Shown one piece after another: positions 1-6,800 of a stretch of 7,623 bases of DNA. The stretch lies in the NCBI GenBank assembly GCA_026390245.1, contig JAPLGI010000054.1, forward strand, positions 1-7,623. Direction: 5' to 3'. How positions within the stretch are numbered: position 1 is the first letter of the stretch; the number at the start of each line of letters is the position of its first letter. The notes beneath the pieces were generated by a model. The model did not search any database, was not told where the DNA came from, and was given only the letters and a program-made list of their open reading frames with translations. A program made the position numbers and the translations under genes. The DNA comes from Caldisericota bacterium. Lineage in GTDB: Bacteria > Caldisericota > Caldisericia > Cryosericales > Cryosericaceae.

Positions 1-720
1 ATCGATGCCGATACGGGTCTGCTGAACATCGCCCGCGACCTGGGATATGACGGCGTCATCGTGCACCACCCGCAGGGAAACGACGCCATGCTCAACCTGC
101 ATCTAGTCATGAATCGGCAACTGCTGACGCTCACGAAAGCAAGCGTGCCGGAGGCCGAGGCACGCGAGGCTCTGCTGCCCCGCCAGTTCGGTGTCGAGCG
201 CAACAATCACATGCGCAACTGGGACTACATGCCCAGCGTCGCCCGCCTGATGGGCATGCCGTTCATGAACGTCCACTATCCCTGTGACCTGATGATGGAA
301 CGCATCGTGGATGGCCACGTTCAGCGGCGTCTGGCCGAAATGGGCCCGTCAGCGACCGTACAGGACCTCACGGCCATCTTGCTCGAGCTCCCGGAATATG
401 CACACGCAAAGACACGCCCCGCGGTGGTTGTCGGGGACCCCACCGCGCCAGCCGGCAAGGTCGTCACCGCCTTCGCAGGTGGGACCAATGGCGGCGCTGC
501 CGTCGTCGAGGCATACTGGCGCCATGGCGTCGGGACAGTCATGACCCTGCACATGGAGGTCGCCGACATCCTGAAGCTGCGCCAGTCAGAGGTCAAAGGG
601 ACGCTCGTTGTCGCCGGTCACATGGCCTGCGATTCTGTGGGACTCAATGCACTCATCCGGGTCTTGCGCGCAAACGGGCTTGATCTGACCCCGATGGGCG
701 GCATCGTGCCGGGAGCGTGA
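1..720 (+). CDS. NIF3-family (YbgI-like) putative dinuclear-metal protein, 5' partial
   Basis: The frame is open from base 1, so the start lies outside the window; 239 residues remain. It resembles the NIF3/YbgI family, toroidal proteins that bind two metal ions and have a poorly defined, hydrolase-like role. Family landmarks appear in the right order: VIVHHP with the His pair at residues 22-23, MNVHYPCD with His92 and Asp96 matching the family's 'HxxxD' segment, and AGHMACDS with His207 near the C-terminus. The last family ligand is usually Glu four residues after that His; here Asp211 takes its place. An Ala/Gly-rich stretch, FAGGTNGGAA, precedes the C-terminal half, as in other members. 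The protein has no membrane segment or signal in the visible part and is probably cytoplasmic. It ends 21 bases before the DUF6512 gene and probably shares its transcript. Family assignment is fairly sure; substrate and reaction are unknown. Confidence 0.8.
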   Translation: MDADTGLLNIARDLGYDGVIVHHPQGNDAMLNLHLVMNRQLLTLTKASVPEAEAREALLPRQFGVERNNHMRNWDYMPSVARLMGMPFMNVHYPCDLMMERIVDGHVQRRLAEMGPSATVQDLTAILLELPEYAHAKTRPAVVVGDPTAPAGKVVTAFAGGTNGGAAVVEAYWRHGVGTVMTLHMEVADILKLRQSEVKGTLVVAGHMACDSVGLNALIRVLRANGLDLTPMGGIVPGA

Positions 721-730
721 GATCCGCGCA

Positions 731-735
731 GGGAG
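731..735 (+). promoter_or_regulatory. Ribosome binding site of the DUF6512 gene
   Basis: GGGAG six bases before the GTG at 742. It lies in the 21-base gap after the NIF3-like stop codon and decides the start of the second gene. Confidence 0.6.
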
Positions 736-741
736 AGACAC

Positions 742-1308
742 GTGAATGCCAGGACGCGAGACGTGCCCGATAACCAGAGACTGCTCCGAGTCATCGTCTT
801 CGGCGCTGTATTCATGACACTTTTCGGCTCAGCTCTGCACTTCTTCTATGGCTGGTTTGGCCAGAGCACTCTCGTGGGGTTGCTTGCTCCGGTCAACGAG
901 TCCATCTGGGAACACGCCAAGCTGGTCTTTCTGCCACCGCTCCTCTGGTACTGTTTCGTCGCCTTGTCGGTCGGACGTGGCGGATCATACGAGCTGGCCG
1001 GTGCATCGGCTGTCGTGCTGTGGTTCATGCCGTTGTTCCAGATAGCATTCTACTATGCCTACGCCGCGATTGCACACGGTGATCTGTTTGTGATGGATAT
1101 CGTGGATTTCACGCTGGCAGTCGTTCTGGGGCAGATCCTGTTCTACCAGCTTACTACCCGCCTTCATTGCTCGCGACGGGGTCGCGTCGCGGCCCTGCTC
1201 TCGGTCATTGCCCTGGCCGGCATCTTCGTCGTCTTCACGCTGCTGCCACCACACGTCCCTCTGTTCATGGATCCAACCAACGGCACCTACGGCTTGCCGA
1301 TGAAATAG
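742..1308 (+). CDS. DUF6512-family small integral membrane protein
   Basis: This 188-residue protein has about five hydrophobic membrane segments, near residues 14-38, 61-78, 85-110, 115-140 and 148-172. The motif PVNESIWEH at residues 50-58, followed by K and a proline-containing helix (KLVFLPP), and the C-terminal FMDPTNGTYGLP are the marks I associate with DUF6512, a bacterial membrane family without a known function. The GTG start is chosen because GGGAG at 731-735 sits six bases upstream and because the first membrane helix then begins after a short charged N-terminus. Only 21 bases separate it from the NIF3-like gene, so translation of the two is probably linked. Conserved Asn, Glu, Trp and His in the loop between helices 1 and 2 could form a polar or metal site, which is inference. 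Length looks normal for the family. Confidence 0.75.
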   Translation: MNARTRDVPDNQRLLRVIVFGAVFMTLFGSALHFFYGWFGQSTLVGLLAPVNESIWEHAKLVFLPPLLWYCFVALSVGRGGSYELAGASAVVLWFMPLFQIAFYYAYAAIAHGDLFVMDIVDFTLAVVLGQILFYQLTTRLHCSRRGRVAALLSVIALAGIFVVFTLLPPHVPLFMDPTNGTYGLPMK

Positions 1309-1325
1309 GGGCCGACAGGGCCTCT
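1307..1325. terminator. Weak hairpin between convergent genes, possible bidirectional terminator
   Basis: AGGGGCC, a five-base loop GACAG, and GGCCTCT form a 7-bp stem with one G-T pair. It overlaps the stop codon of the DUF6512 gene and lies 16 bases past the end of the M23 gene on the other strand. Neither side has a real T-run, so termination would be weak or factor-dependent. Confidence 0.35.
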
Positions 1326-1340
1326 GAACGCTTTGCCTGG

Positions 1341-2126
1341 TCAGTGCCCCTGTTCCGTCGTCCCGATGGGAGACAGCCACTCCAGCGGATCAGTTGGCTC
1401 ACCATCCTGGCGCACTTCGAAGTGCAGGTGGGGTCCGGTGCTGAAGCCCGTGTTGCCCGTATATCCGAGAATCTGTCCTTTCTGGACGCGTTCGTATCGG
1501 TGAACCGTGAACTTCCACAAGTGGCCGTAGACTGTGGAAATCCCTCCCCCGTGCACTACGACGAGCATGTTGCCATAGGCGGTCTTGGGACCGACGTACA
1601 GGACGACCCCGTCGGCGGGCGCAAGAATGGCTGAGCCATACCGAGCGTGCAGGTCGATGCCTCGGTGAAACGCCTCTTCACCAATAATGGGGTGCATGCG
1701 ATCGCCATAGGGCGACGTGACCTTCATCGGTCCCGTCAGCGGCCATGCCAGCTCCACCGATGTCGACAGCTGCATGGAAACGGCGGGGTCGCACGCCGCG
1801 ATGACTGACCGAATCAGCTGATCCTCGCGGTCGCTCTGCCGCAGCATCGCAGCATGGTCGCCAGCCCTGACAGCAGCCACGTCTGTCGCCTCTTCCAGCT
1901 CGGCCGCCTGCAGAATGCGCTCCTGCTGTGCCACCTGGGCATCGTAAACGACGTCGGCCTCCTGCCACAGAAGACGCTGCCGGGCCTGCCAGATGTCCGC
2001 AGACTGCACGTATGCGACCGCCTGATCCTTGTCGGCATGATCACGACTGAACCCCACCGATACTGCGACCACCGCTGCTATTGCCATCACCAGCAGGATC
2101 CATCCCGCTGCCTTGCGCATTCTCAC
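1341..2126 (-). CDS. M23-family (LytM-type) peptidoglycan endopeptidase, membrane-anchored
   Basis: The 261-residue protein begins with a short positive N-terminus and one hydrophobic segment (about 9-25), a signal anchor or uncleaved signal peptide placing it outside the membrane. A helical, Gln/Glu/Ala-rich stretch (about 33-110), probably coiled coil, links to the M23 domain (about 127-255). The zinc site is complete: HRGID supplies His154 and Asp158, HLH supplies His235, and His202 (YGHL) and His233 are the catalytic pair. M23 enzymes cut peptide cross-bridges in peptidoglycan, and this active-site set suggests a working enzyme rather than an EnvC/NlpD-like activator. A longer frame opens at a GTG at 2141, but GGAGG at 2135-2139 sits eight bases before the GTG at 2126, which I prefer; an ATG two codons later is also possible. 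It has its own promoter and faces the DUF6512 gene. Confidence 0.88.
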   Translation of the reverse strand: MRMRKAAGWILLVMAIAAVVAVSVGFSRDHADKDQAVAYVQSADIWQARQRLLWQEADVVYDAQVAQQERILQAAELEEATDVAAVRAGDHAAMLRQSDREDQLIRSVIAACDPAVSMQLSTSVELAWPLTGPMKVTSPYGDRMHPIIGEEAFHRGIDLHARYGSAILAPADGVVLYVGPKTAYGNMLVVVHGGGISTVYGHLWKFTVHRYERVQKGQILGYTGNTGFSTGPHLHFEVRQDGEPTDPLEWLSPIGTTEQGH

Positions 2127-2134
2127 TCTCTGGA

Positions 2135-2139
2135 CCTCC
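2135..2139 (-). promoter_or_regulatory. Ribosome binding site fixing the M23 start
   Basis: GGAGG on the minus strand with an eight-base spacer to the GTG at 2126-2124. It overlaps the first codons of the longest open frame (GTG at 2141), so that upstream start is unlikely. Confidence 0.65.
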
Positions 2140-2176
2140 ACGCACTGGACACAGACTCAACTGAGCCTGACTTTTC

Positions 2177-2204
2177 AGTATATGGCAGTCGCCAGCCTGG
2201 ACAA
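2177..2204 (-). promoter_or_regulatory. Sigma-70-like promoter of the M23 gene
   Basis: On the minus strand TTGTCC (-35, 2204-2199), a 16-base spacer and TATACT (-10, 2182-2177). Transcription would start near 2170, giving a leader of about 30 bases before the GGAGG. The spacer end and -10 box closely match the promoter of the DUF2325 gene. Confidence 0.6.
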
Positions 2205-2222
2205 CGGCAACAGCTTGGCGGA

Positions 2223-2317
2223 TGGATCCTGGCCTTCGCCGGAATGACGACAACAACACCGCTGTCGACAAGTGTAACACTCTCAAGGACTTTGGAACCG
2301 TCCCGAGAGTGTTACAC
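2223..2317. repeat. Composite intergenic palindromic repeat ('GGAATGACG' type plus 13-bp inverted repeat)
   Basis: The left part, about 2223-2251, reads TGGATCCTGGCCTTCGCCGG then AATGACGA; translated it gives 'WILAFAGMT' on one strand and 'SSFRRRPGS' on the other, hallmark peptides of a very widespread bacterial intergenic repeat. It contains a small hairpin, CTGGC-CTTC-GCCGG (2229-2242, one T-G pair). The right part is a perfect 13-bp inverted repeat, GTGTAACACTCTC at 2272-2284 and GAGAGTGTTACAC at 2305-2317, with an inner GGAC/GTCC stem (2287-2290, 2300-2303) inside the loop. The unit lies between the DUF2325 stop and the M23 promoter. Repeat identity is from memory of such sequences; copy number in this genome cannot be seen here. 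Confidence 0.55.
2272..2317 (-). terminator. Long hairpin after the DUF2325 gene, possible terminator
   Basis: The 13-bp perfect stem with an inner 4-bp stem starts 43 bases past the DUF2325 stop codon on the minus strand. It would form a very stable RNA hairpin, but what follows (ACTTGTCGAC) is not a T-run, so intrinsic termination is uncertain. It may instead protect the transcript 3' end or be just part of the mobile repeat. Confidence 0.35.
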
Positions 2318-2360
2318 CTCAGCACACGGACTCCCGCCTGCGTGGAATTGACAAGAAGTT

Positions 2361-3776
2361 CTACTGCTTTGCCGAATTGTCCTGCTGAGCGATCAGAGCG
2401 CGGTCGATCTCCTGCAGGATGTGCTTGGCACTGCGCCAATCCAGCATCAGGATGGGAAGGTCCCTCTTGTGTGCCTCACCTATCACCTTTCCCGAGAAGG
2501 AATGGCTGATATACGATGTCAGGATGACCACGAGACGCGTCGTGGAGAGGACCGCGGGATCGAGGTCTTCCTTGCCATTTGTGGCGATGCACACACTGTT
2601 GGGAAGCCACGTCTGCAAGTTTCGGGACAGGGTCTCATGCCCACCGGCGACCAGCACCCGCTCGGCGATGGCGTGCACGGTGTACTGCACTTCAGGCTCA
2701 GGTTCGGCACGCGCTGCCAGGATGCCCATGAGCCGCGAAATTTCAGCCTCACGTGCGGTGAGCCGCTCGCGCGCCCTATCCACCTCAGCGGTCAGGCGGT
2801 GCGCCTCCCGTAATCGGACCGCAAGGTCCGCGCGTGCCTTGCGGAGTTCGCTTCCGTCGCTCGACGTGCGGGCTAGCGGCACCGGGTCATATGAAACGGC
2901 CGATGTCGCGGTGGAAATCCGTCTGAGAGCAAAGAACCCGGCGAGCATGCTGACAGCAGTTCCGTCGTCGAGTCTGGCATCGGCTTCAGCAAGCAAGAAG
3001 GCTGCCTGCCAGACGTCGCCGGTTCCTGGCTCGATAGCCTGGTCCACCTGCGTTACCTGCCTGAGAACGTCACGAGCAGCACTCAGGCGCATCGCCAGCT
3101 CCTGATCTCCGTTGTCCCCGCTGGTCGCCCGCCACCACAGACGGTCATACCGTAGTGCGGCATCATAGCGGGCGCGGCTCTCCGGACCGATCTCCGCGGC
3201 TGTCAGGGTCAGCCGATGCACCGCCTTCACAAGGGCTTGATCAAGAGCCTCACGCATCGGCGTCTCTGCTACCGGGACGCCGCAGACACCAGCATACCAT
3301 ATCAGTACGACCAGTTCTGCATCAAGCTCGTACTGCGGTTCGCCTGGATGCATCGCCCTGAAGTGCTCGAGGCTGATGCTCTCGCCAGCGCTGACCGTTT
3401 GCCACGCACGGCGCCAGCCATCCCGCACGATCTCGCCCAGGCAGGCCTGCGCCCTCTGGTCGTGCTGCGCCGCTACACATACTCCCACCAGCCTGCACGC
3501 ATACACTGCATCTTCAGCAGACAAGGTGACTATTGCCGGGTGACGCGCGAGTGTACTGCCGGCTACCTGCGCGTCCCACGCGGGGTCGGCCAGCCGCAGC
3601 GCTTCATCGATGTGCCGATGGAGATGAGTATTCGCGGCACAGGCGGCAATGGCGAACGGAGTGAGTTCGGGCCGGATGGCGGGATGTACCGACGGAATGA
3701 TGGGTCCGGGACGCTTTACTCCAGACAGTTGTGCTTTCAGCGCCTGCGCCCACCGTGCCTTCTCTTTCTCATCCAT
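2361..3776 (-). CDS. DUF2325-domain protein with coiled coil and unassigned helical N-terminal part
   Basis: The protein has 471 residues. The last hundred carry a DUF2325-like domain (about 372-445): VLVAGGHETL at 374-383, then after a predicted alpha/beta stretch VVILTSYISHSFSGKV at 416-431, where the 'SHS' and following Lys match the family's 'vSHd...vK' signature. DUF2325 looks like a small Rossmann-like fold; its role is not known. A charged coiled coil (about 309-352) precedes it, rich in Arg, Glu and Ala. Residues 1-300 are Ala-rich and helical, with several Trp and Cys, and I recognise no family in them. No signal or membrane segment is seen, so it should be cytoplasmic. The ATG is well supported: GGGAGGTGA sits just upstream with six bases from GGAGG to the start. 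It has its own promoter between the SLH gene and itself. Domain call good, function unknown. Confidence 0.78.
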   Translation of the reverse strand: MDEKEKARWAQALKAQLSGVKRPGPIIPSVHPAIRPELTPFAIAACAANTHLHRHIDEALRLADPAWDAQVAGSTLARHPAIVTLSAEDAVYACRLVGVCVAAQHDQRAQACLGEIVRDGWRRAWQTVSAGESISLEHFRAMHPGEPQYELDAELVVLIWYAGVCGVPVAETPMREALDQALVKAVHRLTLTAAEIGPESRARYDAALRYDRLWWRATSGDNGDQELAMRLSAARDVLRQVTQVDQAIEPGTGDVWQAAFLLAEADARLDDGTAVSMLAGFFALRRISTATSAVSYDPVPLARTSSDGSELRKARADLAVRLREAHRLTAEVDRARERLTAREAEISRLMGILAARAEPEPEVQYTVHAIAERVLVAGGHETLSRNLQTWLPNSVCIATNGKEDLDPAVLSTTRLVVILTSYISHSFSGKVIGEAHKRDLPILMLDWRSAKHILQEIDRALIAQQDNSAKQ

Positions 3777-3779
3777 GGC

Positions 3780-3788
3780 TCACCTCCC
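3780..3788 (-). promoter_or_regulatory. Strong ribosome binding site of the DUF2325 gene
   Basis: GGGAGGTGA on the minus strand is close to a full match to the anti-Shine-Dalgarno and ends three bases before the ATG at 3776. Its strength suggests efficient translation. Confidence 0.75.
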
Positions 3789-3797
3789 TTCATGGAC

Positions 3798-3825
3798 AGT
3801 ATATTGCCAGTGGCGGTATTGTCAC
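3798..3825 (-). promoter_or_regulatory. Sigma-70-like promoter of the DUF2325 gene
   Basis: On the minus strand GTGACA (-35, 3825-3820; five of six consensus bases), a 16-base spacer and TATACT (-10, 3803-3798; five of six). The start would fall near 3791, only about three bases before the Shine-Dalgarno, so the leader is very short. The -35 box is part of a dyad, GTCACG at 3821-3826 and CGTGAC at 3835-3840. Confidence 0.65.
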
Positions 3826-3840
3826 GCTGATCGTCGTGAC
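3821..3840. promoter_or_regulatory. Dyad on the -35 box, candidate operator
   Basis: GTCACG, eight bases, CGTGAC: a perfect 6-bp inverted repeat with centres 14 bases apart, a spacing that suits a dimeric regulator. It covers the -35 box of the DUF2325 promoter and its other half-site overlaps the lower stem of the neighbouring hairpin. No regulator can be named. Confidence 0.35.
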
Positions 3841-3869
3841 GGCCGGAGGCCAATAACCTCCGGCCGTCA
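3837..3869 (-). terminator. Terminator-like hairpin after the SLH gene
   Basis: TGACGGCCGGAGG at 3837-3849 and CCTCCGGCCGTCA at 3857-3869 form a perfect, GC-rich 13-bp stem with a seven-base loop. It begins 26 bases past the SLH gene stop on the minus strand and sits just before the DUF2325 promoter. No T-run follows, so it may act as a pause/termination hairpin with help or as an mRNA 3' end stabiliser. Confidence 0.6.
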
Positions 3870-3895
3870 GAACATGGTCTACACGTGTCGAAATG

Positions 3896-6800
3896 CTACT
3901 TGTAGGGGTCCTTCGGCACTGTCTGGAATGTCTCGGACATGGGTCCACCGTCGTACCTGTACGTGTAGATCGTATTCGTGGCGGGGTCAAGCGACGTCGC
4001 GGGCGTGATGGGCTTCAAGTTGAACCCGCTCGTCCAGACTGTGAAGTCTGCCTTGCCCGTAGCGCCCCAGTACAAGTTGGTGAAGTCGTCCCACGTCACA
4101 GACTCTCCCTGCGGCGCAAACGGGTATGGCCCACTGGTGAACTCCTTCAGGTAGACGCGGACCGTTGTGCTTTCTCCTGGCTTGAGCGATGGGATGGCAA
4201 TATCCCGCATGGGCTCATAAATGCAGTATTTGACAGGATAGTATGGGTAGCCCTTCTTGAGGCCGTAGAAGAAGTGGCCTGCATATGTGAGTCCAGCTGC
4301 GTATTGTTGGTCAGTTGGCAGATTGGCCCACGTCGTCGTATCGACCGTGATCCCGGTCTCCTGCCAGTTCCATCCAGTGTCGATATTCAGGAACCCGGCG
4401 AGCGAAGGCTTGTCTGGGTACGGATTGGCCACCTTGACATCGATGTAGGCAGGCTGATAGAGGTATCTGGGGTCCGCATGCAGGAACGGAGCATTGAGCG
4501 GGTTGGGTGACTCGCTGTTGGTGGCATCCGCCAGCTTCGCCTTGATCACTGACTTCGCCTGGCTCAGGACAGCATCCGTTATGGCGTCCGCCTCAACGCC
4601 GGCTGCGGCTAGCCCCTCTTTGGCAAGGTAGTCGAGACCGCCGCTGGCCAGCTCATCGAAGTTGGGCAGGGATGGTGGAATGCCCAGGGACGCAAGGCCA
4701 CTGTCCACCAGCATAGTCAGTGCAACGTTCAGATAGCCTCTCAGGCTATCGGGTATCAACGGGAAGTTACTGGCGATGAACGAGATGATGCCTGCCTTGA
4801 GTTTGGCAAACGATGTCGAAGCCCAGTTGACGACCTTGACAACAACGTCAACGATCGACTTGAAGAAGCTCACGATGCCGTCCCACAAGCTTTCCCACCA
4901 GGACTTGTTCTCCTGTTTGTCCCAGACCTGGAGGTAGGACCCTGGTGCGAGCCATTTCCACAGGATCTCCTTTTCATAACGATCAGGCGTCATGCTGTGA
5001 TCCTGCCACCAATAGTGCCAATATGTGTATAGTGTCGAGCTCCCATTTGTGATATTGAAGTTCAGCTCGTTCCACTTGGGATACCGATACACGGTGTAGT
5101 AGTGAGCCCAGTTGGGGTCCTCCCACTTGACGGGCTGGTAGTGAACAACCTGAATGGTGGGCGTGTACGAAGCTACAGATACAGTTTTCCACTGATAGAT
5201 TGTCACGTTCTGCTGCTTGTAGTAGTTGACCTTCACGGTCTCCGACAAGAGAGCGGTCGTCAGCCCAGGCCGTGTCGAAGCCGTGAGTCCGACGACGCGC
5301 AAATAGTAGGGAACCGAATCGCCCGGCTTCAACGTGCTGGCAGCCGGACCAAACTGGCTGAAGGTGATCGGAACAGCGTTTAGATAGTTGCCAAGCACTG
5401 AGATGGGCAGTGCCGTGTACGCCTTGGAGTAGACGAGTCCTGCCGGCGCGTCCCAGCTCTCCGTATTGCTGAACGGCTTGGCAGCCACCTGAACAACAAC
5501 ACTGGTCACAGACGCGTCAGCGTTCCGGAACTGGAACCAATGTGCACTGGTTCCCTCAGCATTGGTGCTGACCTCAGTCAGGTGCTCCAGGAGATTCGGG
5601 AACTCCTTTCCCTGAGTCGGCTCAAGGTCACGCTGGGGACTCCAGATCTGGAACGTAGCGGAAACAACGTTCGGCGTGGAAGCAGACGGGGGGATCGACA
5701 GAATGCTGCCGTACAACACACGTATCCCTTCGCCCGGGTCGCCGATGCACTGACCCCTGCCATCGACCGGTACTGCTCGCACGTACAGAGTCTGCTGGGT
5801 CTTGGCCGTCGTTGAGACCCGGACGATTGGCAGTGACAGCGGTTGGAGGGCTCCAAATGAGCCAAGTTTCGAGGCAAACGCTCCGAAGTCGATGGAGAAT
5901 TCCCCGACTGTTCCCGCCACCTGACCAGAGGCAACAAGCCCTGTCGGGTTTTGCCAGTTCTGGGAGAATCCGACGAATGGTACTCTTGAGACCTGCCAGA
6001 CCACTTTGGACGGTGCCGCCCTGGTCAATGCATAGGCGAAGTACCGCACGCGGTTGCCCGCGCTTTCGATGAGCGCACCATTGTCGGCCTTTGAATAGGT
6101 CGATGCAGAAGCGATCTGCAGCTTGTCCGTGGGCTTGCTCTTGGGTTTGTCCGACCCGGTCGCAGCATACAGCGCCAACCGCGAATCATAGACAGGAGCA
6201 TTGAGCAGACCGTGCCAGTCAGATGCCAGGTACTTGGCTTGCTCGGTCTTTGTGATGAGCCTGCCCGTCGGCAGCACCAGCGTTGCTCTCACATTGGGTG
6301 CTCCCTTGAATGCCTCATAGGTTCTCTTGATGAGGACAATCCCCTGCTCGCGTGTTGTGTTGCTGAGCGGGTCTATTGTGGTGGCACTGACACCTTTCAT
6401 GATGGCGTTCTGATAGGCAAACTCCATGGCTTCCAGTGCCCAGGCGGCGACTTTCGCCTTGTCAGCAAATGGAAAATTGGCCTTACTGACCGCCGTGAGC
6501 GGATAGACCGCCTTCCCCAGGGCGCGATAGATCATCGTCGCGATCTCCTGACGCGTAATGGAGAGAGCAGGCGAGAACTTGCCGGCACCTGTCCCCTGGA
6601 CCACACCAAGACCGTAGGCCTTGATGATCTCGGGGTTGGTCGTGTCCGTGAACGGCGAGGTACCAGCCAGGGCCGTCTTGCCTGTCAGCTTCTCATACAG
6701 CTTCACCACGATCACACAAAACTCTTCACGAGTAATGGACTTGGTGAAATTGTTCATTACGGTTGGATAGGTCAGCCCGTACGAGTAGGCCAGTTCCAGC

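Noticed and set aside
1854..2351. 165-codon plus-strand open frame across the M23 start and the intergenic repeat
   Set aside because: It overlaps the convincing M23 N-terminus and its promoter, and the part 'WILAFAGMT' is the translation of a dispersed repeat, not a protein.
3893..4510. 205-codon plus-strand open frame opposite the SLH C-terminal region
   Set aside because: Antisense shadow with an Arg/Val-rich composition typical of frame artefacts and no supporting start signal; the minus-strand SLH frame explains the DNA.
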